Shown: one piece after another, positions 13,011-24,200 of the stretch
How the letters are laid out: every line of letters begins with the position of its first letter
Numbering within the stretch: the first letter of the stretch is position 1
DNA from: Opisthorchis felineus
Taxonomy: Eukaryota; Platyhelminthes; Trematoda; Opisthorchiida; Opisthorchiidae
Length of the DNA: 64,000 nucleotides
Assembly: GCA_004794785.1 (NCBI GenBank)
Contig: SJOL01005655.1
Coordinates: 26,426-90,425 of the forward strand
Direction: 5' to 3'
The notes under the pieces: generated by a model
The model's database searches: none
What the model was told of the DNA's origin: nothing
Seen by the model: only the letters and a program-made list of their open reading frames with translations
Program-made: the position numbers and the translations under genes

Positions 13011-13639
13011 GTTTAGCTTTGTGACTTTTAGAGTCGGTGAAGTCCTACTGATCTCTGACGATCCCAGTACCAGCGAAAGCATCGGACTGCAGGCCGGTGA
13101 GACAGCAGCCGTAGAATCTAAGGCGGCCTATAGCATACCGAGGTAGATTCTTGTGACTCAAGCTGAGGCTCACCGAGGTTTTGAAGGAGTTGTCGTGGTT
13201 TCCACTCTGTGACGTGTCCTTCAACAGCGTCATCCTTTCAAAAGTTCGTTGGTGGCCGTTTTCAGTATTCTGAAACCTGACGCTGACCCTCGATCTTCAT
13301 AGACCATGACTATGCTGGTGGTCAAAGGTGCCCCTGTGCATATTTGTCCCTTGCAAAGGTGCGTTGTGCCATTCCTCAGGCTGTATGCGGGTATACAGTA
13401 AGGTTTCACCTAAATTCATCATCACTTTGCGTCATCTAATGATGTAAGAGAAGGCTTTACGGCCTTGGAATTCGACTTTATTTTATGTTGGCGATATTTT
13501 TAAAACTTCTTTGCCAGCCCCTGAGACAGTGCTGTCCCCAAAGCACCGACATCACTAGATGGGAGCATCAGATTAGCAGTATTGCGGTGTGCAAGACTAT
13601 TTTAACAAAGATGGCTTACTCCAGATGGTCCAACTACTG

Positions 13640-13860
13640 ACGCTGCAATACTAATCATGTTTAGGACACGCACTTCGCACTTCAGAACACATTATACCCG
13701 GCGGGATTCTTTTTCGCATCCCTACGCTGGGTGGAGGCGACAAAGAGACGGACAGTCCGTGATCTGGCAACGAGGTGCAAAAGCCCTTACCAGACAACTC
13801 GGGCGGTTCGAAGCCCACCGACTCCATGGATCAGGACCTTGAGACACGTGTCGTCAGTGG
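13640..13860 (+). mobile_element. RTE LINE fragment, C-terminal coding part
   Basis: The plus-strand frame 13657-13842 contains GWRRQRDGQSVIWQRGAKAL and then HRLHGSGP. This is the conserved C-terminal tail of the RTE-type ORF seen in other copies here (GWGPRDP and so on at 59432-59857 minus). It is one of only two RTE pieces on the plus strand in the window. Both ends are truncated. Confidence 0.65.
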
Positions 13861-13869
13861 TAATAACAG

Positions 13870-15480
13870 TGATAGGTGTGGCCCATTCATGCGATCAATA
13901 ACGGTCCACCAGAGCCGCAGTCCACCACTTCATCGTGCGGTTAGAATGGTTTAACATCGGCCGGCTGGTTGTGCCACTGCCTCCTGTCTATATCTCTCTT
14001 GCTTCCTCTTCGGCGAGGAAGTGCAGGAGTTGGGACCAGCGCCCCCTGTTTTGCGGCTGATTAACTGAACTGACAGAGGAAGCAGTATCCATGGTCCAAA
14101 CTACGCCGAAACCTTAGACCTCATAGGATGTGACGTTCATTCTTCACAGAACACCGAACTGTTTGAAATCATACCTAAATCCACACAGACTGGTCTCATC
14201 ACTCAGAACTAGTCCGAGCCCATCGTCATGCTAGCCTTCCTCGGTAACAGTGGATGAACACTGTACTCACCTGAGAAGCCAAGTATCCGCCAATGGCGAA
14301 ATGACCTCTCCACCTGGATTGCAGATTACCGAGGTCTGGACGGCTTTTAAAAGCCTTTAATATCTGAGTTGACGGCACAATATCAACCTTTTCTTCAGGA
14401 GCGGTATTTATGGCGTGTTCGATCAACATTTCCATGTTCCCGTTTAGGCTGGCCCTCTAGTCAACGATATCCGGCAGTGACGGTGTTTGACCACTGTTGC
14501 CCAAGAGGCGTGGCTGGTGACAACAGCGAGTGGGTGCCAAGTCCATTAGTGATGACACCGCCGAAATGAAAGAGATTGAAGTTGACTTGCCGGCCGGAAA
14601 GCTGTTAGGAGCACCTTTATATAGACTCCTGAGACGAACTGCTTTCGCCGCTTGGGACAAAATATGCGTGCAACGTTACGGGAGTCAAAGAATTAGCTAG
14701 AGAAGAAAGTTGAATTGCCCATAATACGTCAACCCTCTGCCGGGTAATTCCGGCTCCTCAGCTGGGTTGTAAATTTAATGACTGTCCACCGCTTGTATTA
14801 CTTGGTAAGTTGGACTATCCGGTCCTCTTGACTGAAGTTTTTCAAGTCTCCTTTCCACAGATGAGACCAGTACACTCATTTTATGGGTACAGAAATTGGA
14901 GACTTCTGGCGGGGACATTTCTGCCATCAAATTATCCCCGTACAATTTCTTACAATGTATAGTGTAACTCGCATGAACGCGCAACTTGTCCTTCAGCGTG
15001 GTGGTGAGACACAGAATTGGCTCGTTACGAATGGTCGTTGCCTGTGAAAACACTGTGGCAGCTGAGTGGCCGTGATGTAAGTGTTGTAAGCGATCAACAG
15101 AGGTAAATACTGCACTCGCACGCATGTCCATCCAATTTCGAACTAAAGACCTATCCTCTACCTTGGAGGGCTCTTCGATTTAGGGTGCACCCTAGCGCGG
15201 CATGTGTTAATGCACAAGCAGGCACCCCGGTTGAACGGCTGTGCAAAATCCGGGGAGTGCGCTCATTGAAACTTCATTTGTGCAGAATCCAAGTGAAAAA
15301 CGATTTGAATGCTTCAAGGGCACAAATTAGGAAAGATGGATTGTTATAGCAAGCGAGAAGAAAGCCAAAAACAATTTGGAGAATTTATTCCAGGAATTTT
15401 CAGCGTACTTCGCGTTTGATATGTACATTTTGCCGCTTCTCATGTGAATTAGTCAGCTTGACATTGCAAAACCCGTCTAC
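13870..15480. other. Unassigned sequence
   Basis: Minus-strand frames at 14226-14660 and 14775-15131 (118 codons) show no recognised domain. No internal repeat or SINE promoter boxes were seen. Confidence 0.3.
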
Positions 15481-15488
15481 GTGGCATA

Positions 15489-15760
15489 ATAATAATAATG
15501 TTTATTCCCAACTAGTGGGTGCCATATCTTCAGGCATGATCATAAAGTTACAGTCAGAATAAGAGCATGACTGGTGGGGTTTGTGGGTAGAGAATTTCGT
15601 GGAAAAGGGAGGGCGACATAAACAGTGGGCATTATCCGAAGTAGACTTGGTCACGCCTGAGGCAGTATGGGTAGGGGACCAAAATTACAAGGGCTCTTTC
15701 TTTCTTATGGGGAACATATCAAACGAGACAAGATGCGATCGTCACGCGGGCTTTTATGAC
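15489..15760 (-). repeat. Possible LINE/SINE 3' end with (ATT)n tail
   Basis: Reading the minus strand, the block ends in an AATAAA signal followed directly by an (ATT)n run (plus 15489-15501). A polyadenylation-like hexamer abutting a short microsatellite is typical of a non-LTR element terminus. The body has no legible protein similarity, so the family is unknown. Confidence 0.3.
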
Positions 15761-15799
15761 CACCCATAACACTTCCTACCACATAGGGTCAGCAGAAAG

Positions 15800-16627
15800 C
15801 CGATATTTGTGTTCTCGGATGCCTGGAAACAAACTTAACCAAATTTGCATAACTCTACGCACTCGGACCTTTCAGCTGCTCGCATCTTGGCTAATCATAT
15901 TTTTGTGCTGTGGAGGACTCAGCGAAACAAATAATGCTCTATGAAGAAACGTGCCTTAGAAACGATATCATTCTGCCGCTCACTAGAAGCACACCCAAAT
16001 TATTTTCGCAGAAACTATGGAATTTTCGAAGTTGTGAATTTTACTGGGACTTAGTCTAATCCGTTTGCATCTTTCGGCGATATGTTGCTCATGGCATTTT
16101 GTTTAAGTGGGCGACATTTCACGGTCACGGTCCTCCAGCGATTTGCATCTTGTTACCAACTTACGAGAGATAAATCACGAAATCCCACTTTAGCATACTT
16201 TGGCGTTCTTCGGTGTTCTTTGAGAATGAGATAACATCTACAGAATATCCAATGCAAAGTCCATTCCGGAAAATCGGGCAGTGACATTTGTTTGCTTTAT
16301 ACTCCCCAGAGTTAACAAATGACATGGGTTTGTTCAACGAACTTCGGCACAATCTATTTTCCCATGGAGCTCGCCTTCCACTAAGTAAAACAGTGTTAGA
16401 CAACTGCATGAATTGTGCAGTGGAGATGCGGGGGCCATCTCTATGGTTGATCCCTTTTCCCAGACATGCATAACTAGCCTGTGGAAAATACAGCGTCACG
16501 ACAAATCTGCAGGTAAACTACCAACACCATGATATCATTTCTATTAGGAATATGACAATCCATAGGTGGAATACGTCATAAGGTGCAAATATATAATGAT
16601 GGCAACTAAGGGCATCCGTTGCCTGTC
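15800..16627. other. Unassigned sequence
   Basis: A minus-strand frame of 112 codons (16161-16499) has no recognised domain. Nothing else supported. Confidence 0.3.
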
Positions 16628-17150
16628 ACCATAATCACGGTGGCCGTTGTCACTGACCTCGGCTACTTATCGTAACTACTGGGCCCGTGTCTTTGTGCGA
16701 CGCTGCTAATGAGGCTCACCTATGAACGGTAACCTAATCCAGTGGAAAACTACGTCCCTTTATACTCACAACAATACGCGTTGTCGCTCATCTTTGCCGC
16801 CTACAGTAAACACCAGGCCATTATCTATGCGGGCCGGTAAGAATGAGGCATCAACTATGGGCGATAGCTTAATCTGACGGCTTGTCATACTCATAACTGT
16901 ACTAAATGTCGCCTACCTTGGCTACCTATCGTACCTGCTAGGCCCGTGTCCATGTGCAACGCTGAGTATGAGGCCCCAACTACGCCCAGTAGCCTAATCT
17001 AATGGCCAACGTCAAACCGTGCTACTCATAACTGTACTCGATGTCGCCTACCGTGGCTACTGCCGGGCTGCACCCATGCTCGTAGCTGTTTATAACACCT
17101 CAACTATACATAACAGACTAATTTAACGACAAACGGCGGTCCTCCAGATC
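16628..17150. repeat. Degenerate tandem repeat, about 125-135 bp unit, about four copies
   Basis: The phrase TACTCATAACTGTACT begins at 16888 and recurs at 17023 (135 bp later). A diverged version, TACTCACAACAATAC, begins at 16763, and an older copy can be traced from about 16628. Within each unit the order is the same: GTCGCCTAC..GTGGCTAC, GCTAGGCCCGTGTCC, AATGAGGC..CAACTA, AGCCTAATCTAATGG. Copies differ at many positions. No coding potential. Confidence 0.7.
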
Positions 17151-18387
17151 CATACATGTCGTCCGTATGTCAACCGCATGCCTAAAAATACACAACCACC
17201 CTTGGCAAATCACGTTTCCACCTATTGGTTGCATCAGTACAAGCGTAGTCTGTGGTCAGTCCAGTTCTCAGTTTCAGGAGGCCGCTTTTACTCGATAGGG
17301 TTTCCGAAAGGAAAAATGTATGATCAATTACGACTCGTGTACATCTTCCGTGATATCATTTAAAGCACATGATTAAACAAAGTTGTAGTGGCTAACTGAC
17401 CGAGTGCTTAATAAATCCCTTTGTCCAAATATCCCGATCGGTGTCCGCGCTGAAGTTGGGGTCTTATTGTCATAAGGGTCAACTAACTAGCTGCTCATTT
17501 GGTTCCATTGGCGATGGGGGAGCCGCATGTACATCGGTGATTCGATAGCGGGGTTCGGCAGCCATATGCATTATTGGGCGCAGCGAAGTTAAAGCTAAAC
17601 AGCGGTGTATGCTTATCAGTCGTAAGATCAAGTGGAATAGACTTGAGCCCTAGGATCCAAGACCACGTGTGTACTTAAGCGTGGACTCATGGATGCTGCC
17701 TTAGCGAAGATCAAGTGAATGGGCGGGTACTTGGTGTCGAATACGCTAACTTAGAGCACTAAATCCCAAATTCACTCCACTTCTGCGTCCAGATACAGAT
17801 ACGATGTAGGTTGATAAAATCGACAGCTCCGTCTTCCCAATCAAAACTCGTAACCATTCCATACTCAAAAGCACTAGCAGTCTCACCAACTAGGGGCTGT
17901 TTTCTGGAAAACCGATCAGATAACGTGCTCGAGTTTGTGATTTTTAGCAACCGGTTTGTATATAAATAAGTTTATATCTCAGGTACACATATGTTTGAAA
18001 CCGCTCGCTATTTCAGACCATTCTGAGGATCTACTCCATGTCTGTCATATAGGTTTGGGCTTCATCCAACTCGTTGTTCATGCCGAAGTACTGCAACACC
18101 CCTCCATTTCCAAAATCACACCTGCTATATCCGAATAAAAGAGCTACTAAGACAGCTAAACCTGATGTGATCCAACTTTCTCAGGTAATGATAATGAACT
18201 AGCTGGAGACTGCAAGGTTTACTAGATCTCATTGCCCAGGAACACATCCAGGTAACATACACCGCCACAACGCCACTACTCCCGCATGTCCTCAAAGTGG
18301 TCGATTGACTCTGACTTCCTATAATCCATCCCCTGAATTTGCCTTGCATGCACATCTACAAACGTCCAACCTGATTGGCCTTTTCGG
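17151..18387. other. Unassigned sequence
   Basis: No recognised gene or repeat. Short frames on both strands only. Confidence 0.3.
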
Positions 18388-19140
18388 CCTAACCAATGCA
18401 CCTTCTGGTGCTGAACACATTCTTCAATGGAAATACTTGGTGTACTACCGAAAACTCGCTAACTGTCGCCTTGCGGATTCGCCGACACCGACCCACACGG
18501 GCTATGGTTCAGGGACAACCGTTGCCAAACAACTGAAAACGTCTCAGTTCCGCTGCTCAAGCAGGCCAAGTCTCACAGCCATACAACCAAATAGCCCGTA
18601 CCACAGCCTGACACACACCTCCCTTGATATTTAGAGACATACCGCTTTGACGCTATAGGTGTTTCAAATTAGCAAACGCGACCAGAGCTTCGCTGATTCG
18701 TGCATTGACCTCATTTGTCACACTAAAATGAAAACTAATACAACTCCGATTCTACATGAAACGCTCCTTGGACTGTAAGTGGCATGTTCAGTGGCTGCAC
18801 GTCCAGGAGCATAACCTTATACTTTGTGGGTTTAAAGTGCATACCAAAGGATGGGTTGATTTTAGTTCATCCAAAAACATCCGTGCCTTCTCCTCTTCGA
18901 AGATGAGGACGATGTCGTCTGCATATTCCGGACCGATAAGGCTTTCATCACAGGCTATGTGGACACCGCAGTTCGGAAGACATTTCATCGTTCGTCTCAT
19001 TATCTCATCGATCACAAAATTAAATGGGAATGGAGAACGTGGGCACCCCTGGCAGACACCGCTTGTGTACGGAAGCACTTTGATAGCTCTCCATATCTTT
19101 CTGTACCATGTCCACCCCTCTCGCACATCCTGTCCACGAC
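18388..19140 (-). mobile_element. RTE LINE fragment, reverse transcriptase C-terminal half
   Basis: The minus strand reads from the RT core to the post-RT domain. It shows [20 protein letters not shown], then [11 protein letters not shown] (the catalytic YADD) at 18788-19126, then a diverged post-RT stretch to 18388. The segment 18389-18650 aligns in nucleotide detail with 59709-59975 and 22985-23240, all antisense copies of one subfamily. Frameshifts and truncation at both ends make it non-functional. Confidence 0.8.
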
Positions 19141-20840
19141 CATGCGAAAGACTGCACGGCCGGCAACTCTCACTTCAACTGCATGCCCTCCCCCCAAAGG
19201 TATTCCTACGGTATGCTGAACCTCATTACCCGCCTTCTGCAATGGAGGAAAGAGAAAGCTAAAATGGAAGCAGCTTTTGTCAGACGCCTGTGCCGCCGGC
19301 CTGAGCTTGCCCTGGTTGTAGCATATATCCCGAGCGACCTCCCTTTAATCGAAAAATCCATTGAGAACAGCGCAAAAATGCTGAGATACTCACTGAATAC
19401 ACGTGGTATGACGCCTCAGAGGCATTTCGTTCTGCAAAGCTTCCACGCTTTATACCTTAACGGTGCCATTCTGAGGTCACCTCATCGTACGAACACGCAA
19501 CACCACCAGACATCTCTGGTCTCATGTCTCTGCAAGCGCCGAGCTAATTCAGTTGCGCACAATCTAGCCAATGCACATCCCTCATAGTCACATATGCCCA
19601 CACCCGTCCGCATCGACCGCATGCCTATTATCTGCACCCGAATATCGATTACCGTTTTTGAAATCAGGCAGTTTCGCCTCAGTGTTTAGGAACTGTGACC
19701 ACTTTTGGCTGCCTGTTATTTCGGGCCATAGTCTAACTGATATCATAGTACTTTCTAGTAGACCTTTTGGCACTTTCTCCTATTTTCAGTCCCCAATGGA
19801 GACGGCCATGTCTATTGCCTTGTCTGAATGGCAGCAATAAACCGTCGTGCGCCCTAGGTGGACCCAAGAATATCCTTGATGCATGCTGGTCTCAACTTGT
19901 CACGATTGCTTGGCAAATCCTAACTACAATGACAACCCTAAACAACTCAACCAAGATGTTCATGTACGGAGCTGTCCACGAACCCAAGTACGGCGTCGCG
20001 ATGACCGTACCTCGACTGCCATACCCGGTCTGATGGCTTGCCCGTAGTTCACCATATCCCAAGTATTCCCCGGACGAGCGTATTGCGTGCACCCACAAGA
20101 CCATTTCAGTCCGTTTAATTTGTGCCAGGACTTGAAAATACTGGCCAACTTATTGTGCTGTCTGCTTGTCCTGCCCATAAGCCCACTAATTCATCCAACG
20201 GCACTATTAACGGTTTGGTATACTGGTGAAGATTAAACCTTGCCCTGCGCCCGATATAGCGCATGCTGACCATCATGAAAAACAAAAATTACTAACTGTG
20301 ACTCTGTTTGACAGAACGCCTGCCGCAACGACAGAAGACTTTTTCATATACAGGCCGCGAATGGCTGCTCAATTTTCACTTTGCGCTGACTTAAAGGGCG
20401 CAATTATTATTCATGACGTTTTGAGATTATTTCCAAATGCAGTACAGAAGAAAACACGTAAAGAAACCAGCTTTCTCACGAAATTTCCCACCATTTTCAC
20501 AGAGACCATATGCAAAGCCACCAGCAGCCACTAAAATACGAATTCCGCGCCCATATTAGCCTCGAGCTCGTTTAAACAACTTCTAACAAAACTGCGGCCG
20601 TATGTAGAGATTTTAAGGGTTCGAATATGTACCGTCAAATACTAAAACGTTATGTTAAAGATTCCTTCCTTCAAATTACCATTTCAGAGAAACTTTGGGT
20701 GTGCGTCTAGGGCTCGGCTATCACTCCTAAGAAATAACACCAACGTTATTTCTGGCGTCATACATCTAGAGACTGTTTATCAGAACGGACGAGAGCGTCA
20801 GAGCTGGAAACGGAAAATAAATGGCTTAAACCCAGGCACT
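19141..20840. other. Unassigned sequence upstream of GNB5
   Basis: Plus-strand frames at 19108-19587 (159 codons, partly the reverse of the neighbouring LINE) and 20226-20534 (102 codons) show no recognised family. No promoter element could be assigned with confidence. Confidence 0.3.
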
Positions 20841-20844
20841 TAGC

Positions 20845-20945
20845 ACCAAAAGGAGAAACTGGTAAAGAAGTCAGGCCACAGTCTCCAGATTCGGACCGCG
20901 GACCCGCGGATCACAACTAGCAGTCTTATCCCACTGAACCAACTG
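20845..20945 (-). repeat. Possible tRNA-like SINE remnant
   Basis: On the minus strand a TGGTTCAGTGG A-box-like motif is followed about 40 nt later by GGTCCGAATC, a weak B box. It lies about 170 bp upstream of the GNB5 start codon. Without a duplicated flank or a closely similar second copy this stays tentative. Confidence 0.25.
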
Positions 20946-21117
20946 TCCTCAGAACGTCGTTGGGACCCTTTGTATTGAACTACTGCTAGCTCGGGTGGAA
21001 ACCCTTGTTGAGCGGCCAAGCCTATTCGGACCAATCGTGTCTTCGGGTTTGGTTTGCGAGTGGATCGACTCCCGTAGCAACCTTGTTTTCACTCGTCTAG
21101 ATGAGCGAAGCTTGAAA

Positions 21118-21217
21118 ATGGCGGAAGCCGAGAAGGATGATGGAAATCTTGCGCAAGAGGTAGATGGTCTCAAACGAAAGTTGGAAGACGAGCGGTGCCG
21201 ACTAAATGACGGAAATC
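21118..21217 (+). CDS. GNB5: GNB5 exon 1
   Basis: Encodes the start MAEAEKDDG and the N-terminal helix that in the family packs against a GGL domain. It ends in phase 1 at a GTGAGC donor. Intron 1 (21218-21258) is 41 nt. Confidence 0.85.
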
Positions 21218-24200
21218 GTGAGCCCATCATTTTTTGAAAACTAACGTCACTTGTATAGTTGTGGTGATAAGTCATAATGTAGATCCTATTCCCACCGTTA
21301 ACGCGCGTGTCCGGCGCGTTCTAAAAGGGCATCAGGGCAAAGTTCTCAGTCTTGCTTGGGCCACTGATAAAAGGCACATTGTTAGTTCGTCCCAGGTTAG
21401 TTTTCCGACAGGATCCATAACCGTCACCTTTTGAAGGACGGGAAGATTCTGGTGTGGGATGCGTTCACTATGAACAAGGTGACACTCGTCTGTTAATCTT
21501 TTACCAATACTTTCAGGAGTTCGTCATCTCAATGCCAACCACGTGGGTGATGGCTTGCGCGTATAGTCCTTCAGGAAACTACGTAGCTTGTGGGTAAGTT
21601 GCGTTGATTCCCATAGGACTACAATTTATAATTTGTATTTTCAGTGGGCTGGATAATAAGTGTACAGTGTATCCCCTGACTCCTGAGGAGGATCCAGTTC
21701 TCAAAAAGAAGCTTGTTGCTACTCATATGTCGTACCTTGCGTGCTGCCAGTTCAACATTTCCGATCATCAGTTGCTAACCGGCAGTGGTGACAGCACCTG
21801 CGTCTTGTGGGATATTGAATCCGCCCAGATAATCCAAAGTTTTCACGGGCATTCAGGGGATGTCTTGAGTATTTCTCTTTCACCCTCAGAATCTGGACGG
21901 GTGTTCGTCTCTGCAGTGAGTTTTCAGAGCATTTTTGTTCGGTCTCACTCACTCTCACCCGGACAATCCGAATAGCGATTGAGAAGATGAAAGCCACTGT
22001 AGACGTATATATTTTATCGTCGTATATTTTAGCGTCTCCAGCCAACCACAAGGGGGGGGGGGGCAAATGAGTCACACCATGGTCGTGTAAAACCCCTTCA
22101 GTGCCCAGCTGCCATAATACCCGAAGGAAGCACGAGGGCTGGGATACTGCCAGGTTGCCAATGCCTCGATAGAAGCAGTCGAGGTGCCGGGGTTAGGTTC
22201 GAACGGCGGACCTTCAAGTCAGTAAGTCCTCGCCTTAACCACAGAACTACCTCGAGCGCCCTGAAAGGTGAATAGCGTCCAGGCTTTTCACCGCCCACCT
22301 TTCACTCCCGTCTACGAAGTTTTATTTTCCCACCATTTGGTTTCCGCCACTGCGAATTGGGCGCAGGAAACAATACTCATAACTTCGCCGGGCCATCTTA
22401 GTTTGCAGTGCCGTGTGCAGTCCTCAATTGAAGTACCCACTCCTTCACCGAACACCCATTGCTTGAACACCTCGTTGCGAGCCCATTGGTCCCAACAGAC
22501 TTGAGACGTAGTTCGACTACGTCAGTACTTACGTACCTGTAGATTTTCCTGATTATTCACCCACATTGGTCAATCATCATCATCGACCACTTGACAACAC
22601 TGATGCTTCGCTGCCGTACAACCATGATTTATTTGAAAGCCTTATTTCGAAGGAAAGAATGAGAGTGAACGGGGAAGAGACTTAGTCCTGGTCTACCACA
22701 TTCATTCCGAGGTGCCTACACCGCCAGACACTCATTCAGGCAATCTGGCTAGAAGCTGACAACTAGAACGCCATTGACATCGATTAGCAGCCATATCTTG
22801 CAGCGTCTCCAACCACGCGCAATGGTGGTCACGCGGTTCCCACCCCGGAAGGTGACTAGCACCCACATCACCCAAACGTTTCCTGATCTCTTTCATAGCC
22901 CTCTGCCAGGTCAAGGGTTGGCCACCGAAAACAGCACCATCTTTGGCGAACGATGGCTCGGCATGCGCAATACGTGGCCTAACCAACGCAGCTTCTGGTG
23001 CTGGACACATTATTCAATGGAAGTACCCGTTGGACAACCGAAAACACGCTTTCTAGTCGCCTCGTTACGGATTCGCCGACGACAACCCACACGGGCTATG
23101 GTTCAGAGACAACGATTGTCGAACACCTGAAGACGTCTCAGTTCCGCTGCTCTAGCAGGTCAAGTCTCACAGCCACACAACAAAACAGCCCGCACTGTAG
23201 CTTGATACACACGTCCCTTGAGATTCGGGATACATCACTCTGATGCTATAGGTGTCTCAAATTAGCAAACGCGACCCTCATCTATCACACTACAATCAGA
23301 ACTAATACAACTTCTAAGATACGTCAAACGCTCCACAATTTCCATTGCATCTCCCTGGATTGTAAGTGGTGTGTTCAGTGACTGGATGTCCAGGAGCATG
23401 AACTTGGACTTTTTGGGTGCAAATTTCATGCCAAAAGACTGGATGATTTTGGTCAGTTCATCCAAAAACACCTGAGCCTTGTCCGAAGACGAGAACGATG
23501 TCGTCTGCATATTCCAGATCGACAAGGTTTTCGTCACAGGCCATTTGAACACCGGGATTTCGGAAACCTTCCAGCGTTCGTCTGATGATTTCATCGATCA
23601 CGAAGTTAAACAGGAATGAAGAGAGTTGGCACCCCTGACGGACACCGCTTTGTGTACGGAAGCTTTTGGGGAGTTCTCCGTATACTCTCACACGTCCGGA
23701 AGTCCGAGAATACAAAGAGCTTATTATGTTCACAAACTTCCGGGGCATTTTTTGGTGGGCAAGCGTGTCAAGAAGAACAGACCGGTCAACCGAGTCGAAT
23801 GCGCCTTGAAAATCCAGGAATACTAGAATCGTGGGTCGCTTATACGTATGGCGCTGTTCTAGCACCTGACGCAGCGTGATGTTTAAGTCAACGCAACCCC
23901 TACCAGGCCGGAATCCTGCTTGCTGCTCTTGAGTCAGTGTTTCACGATCCACCATTAGGCAGCGAAGGAGGATTGGCGCCAAGGGTTTTGTTACGAAGCG
24001 GATCCCCCTGTGTTCGCCTCAATCACTACAAGCCCCTTTTTGGAAAATAGATACTATCACGGACTCTCGCCAGCTGTCCGGAACAGTCCTCTTTTCCTAA
24101 ATGCAGGCAAGCAGATGAGACAAGCGGTGACTGAGGACTTCATCTCATCTTCAAACAATGCAGGTGGGAGGACATCCGGACCAGCACCTCGGTGGCCATG

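Larger units (their letters stand above)
6600..13020 (+). mobile_element. Decayed Ty3/Gypsy LTR retrotransposon, pol split by a gene retrocopy
   Basis: Plus-strand Gypsy protein similarity appears in the canonical order reverse transcriptase (about 8160-8830), RNase H (about 8850-9250) and integrase (about 11940-13010), all with stops and frameshifts. A possible Gag stretch lies at 6900-7107 but is weak. Between RNase H and integrase, where a normal element has roughly 1 kb, there is 2.7 kb, most of it an RNA polymerase III subunit retrocopy. LTRs were not found. The left boundary is approximate. Confidence 0.65.

Noticed and set aside
18756..19262. 168-codon plus-strand open frame
   Set aside because: It is the reverse of an antisense RTE reverse transcriptase whose minus-strand reading has clear family motifs.
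20995..21117. An N-terminal extension of GNB5 starting at 20995
   Set aside because: The codon at 20995 is GTG, not ATG, and no family similarity is seen in the extension.
22052..22063. 12-G run, and a 10-G run at 56562-56571
   Set aside because: Isolated homopolymers without further G tracts at G-quadruplex spacing; could be sequencing or assembly noise.
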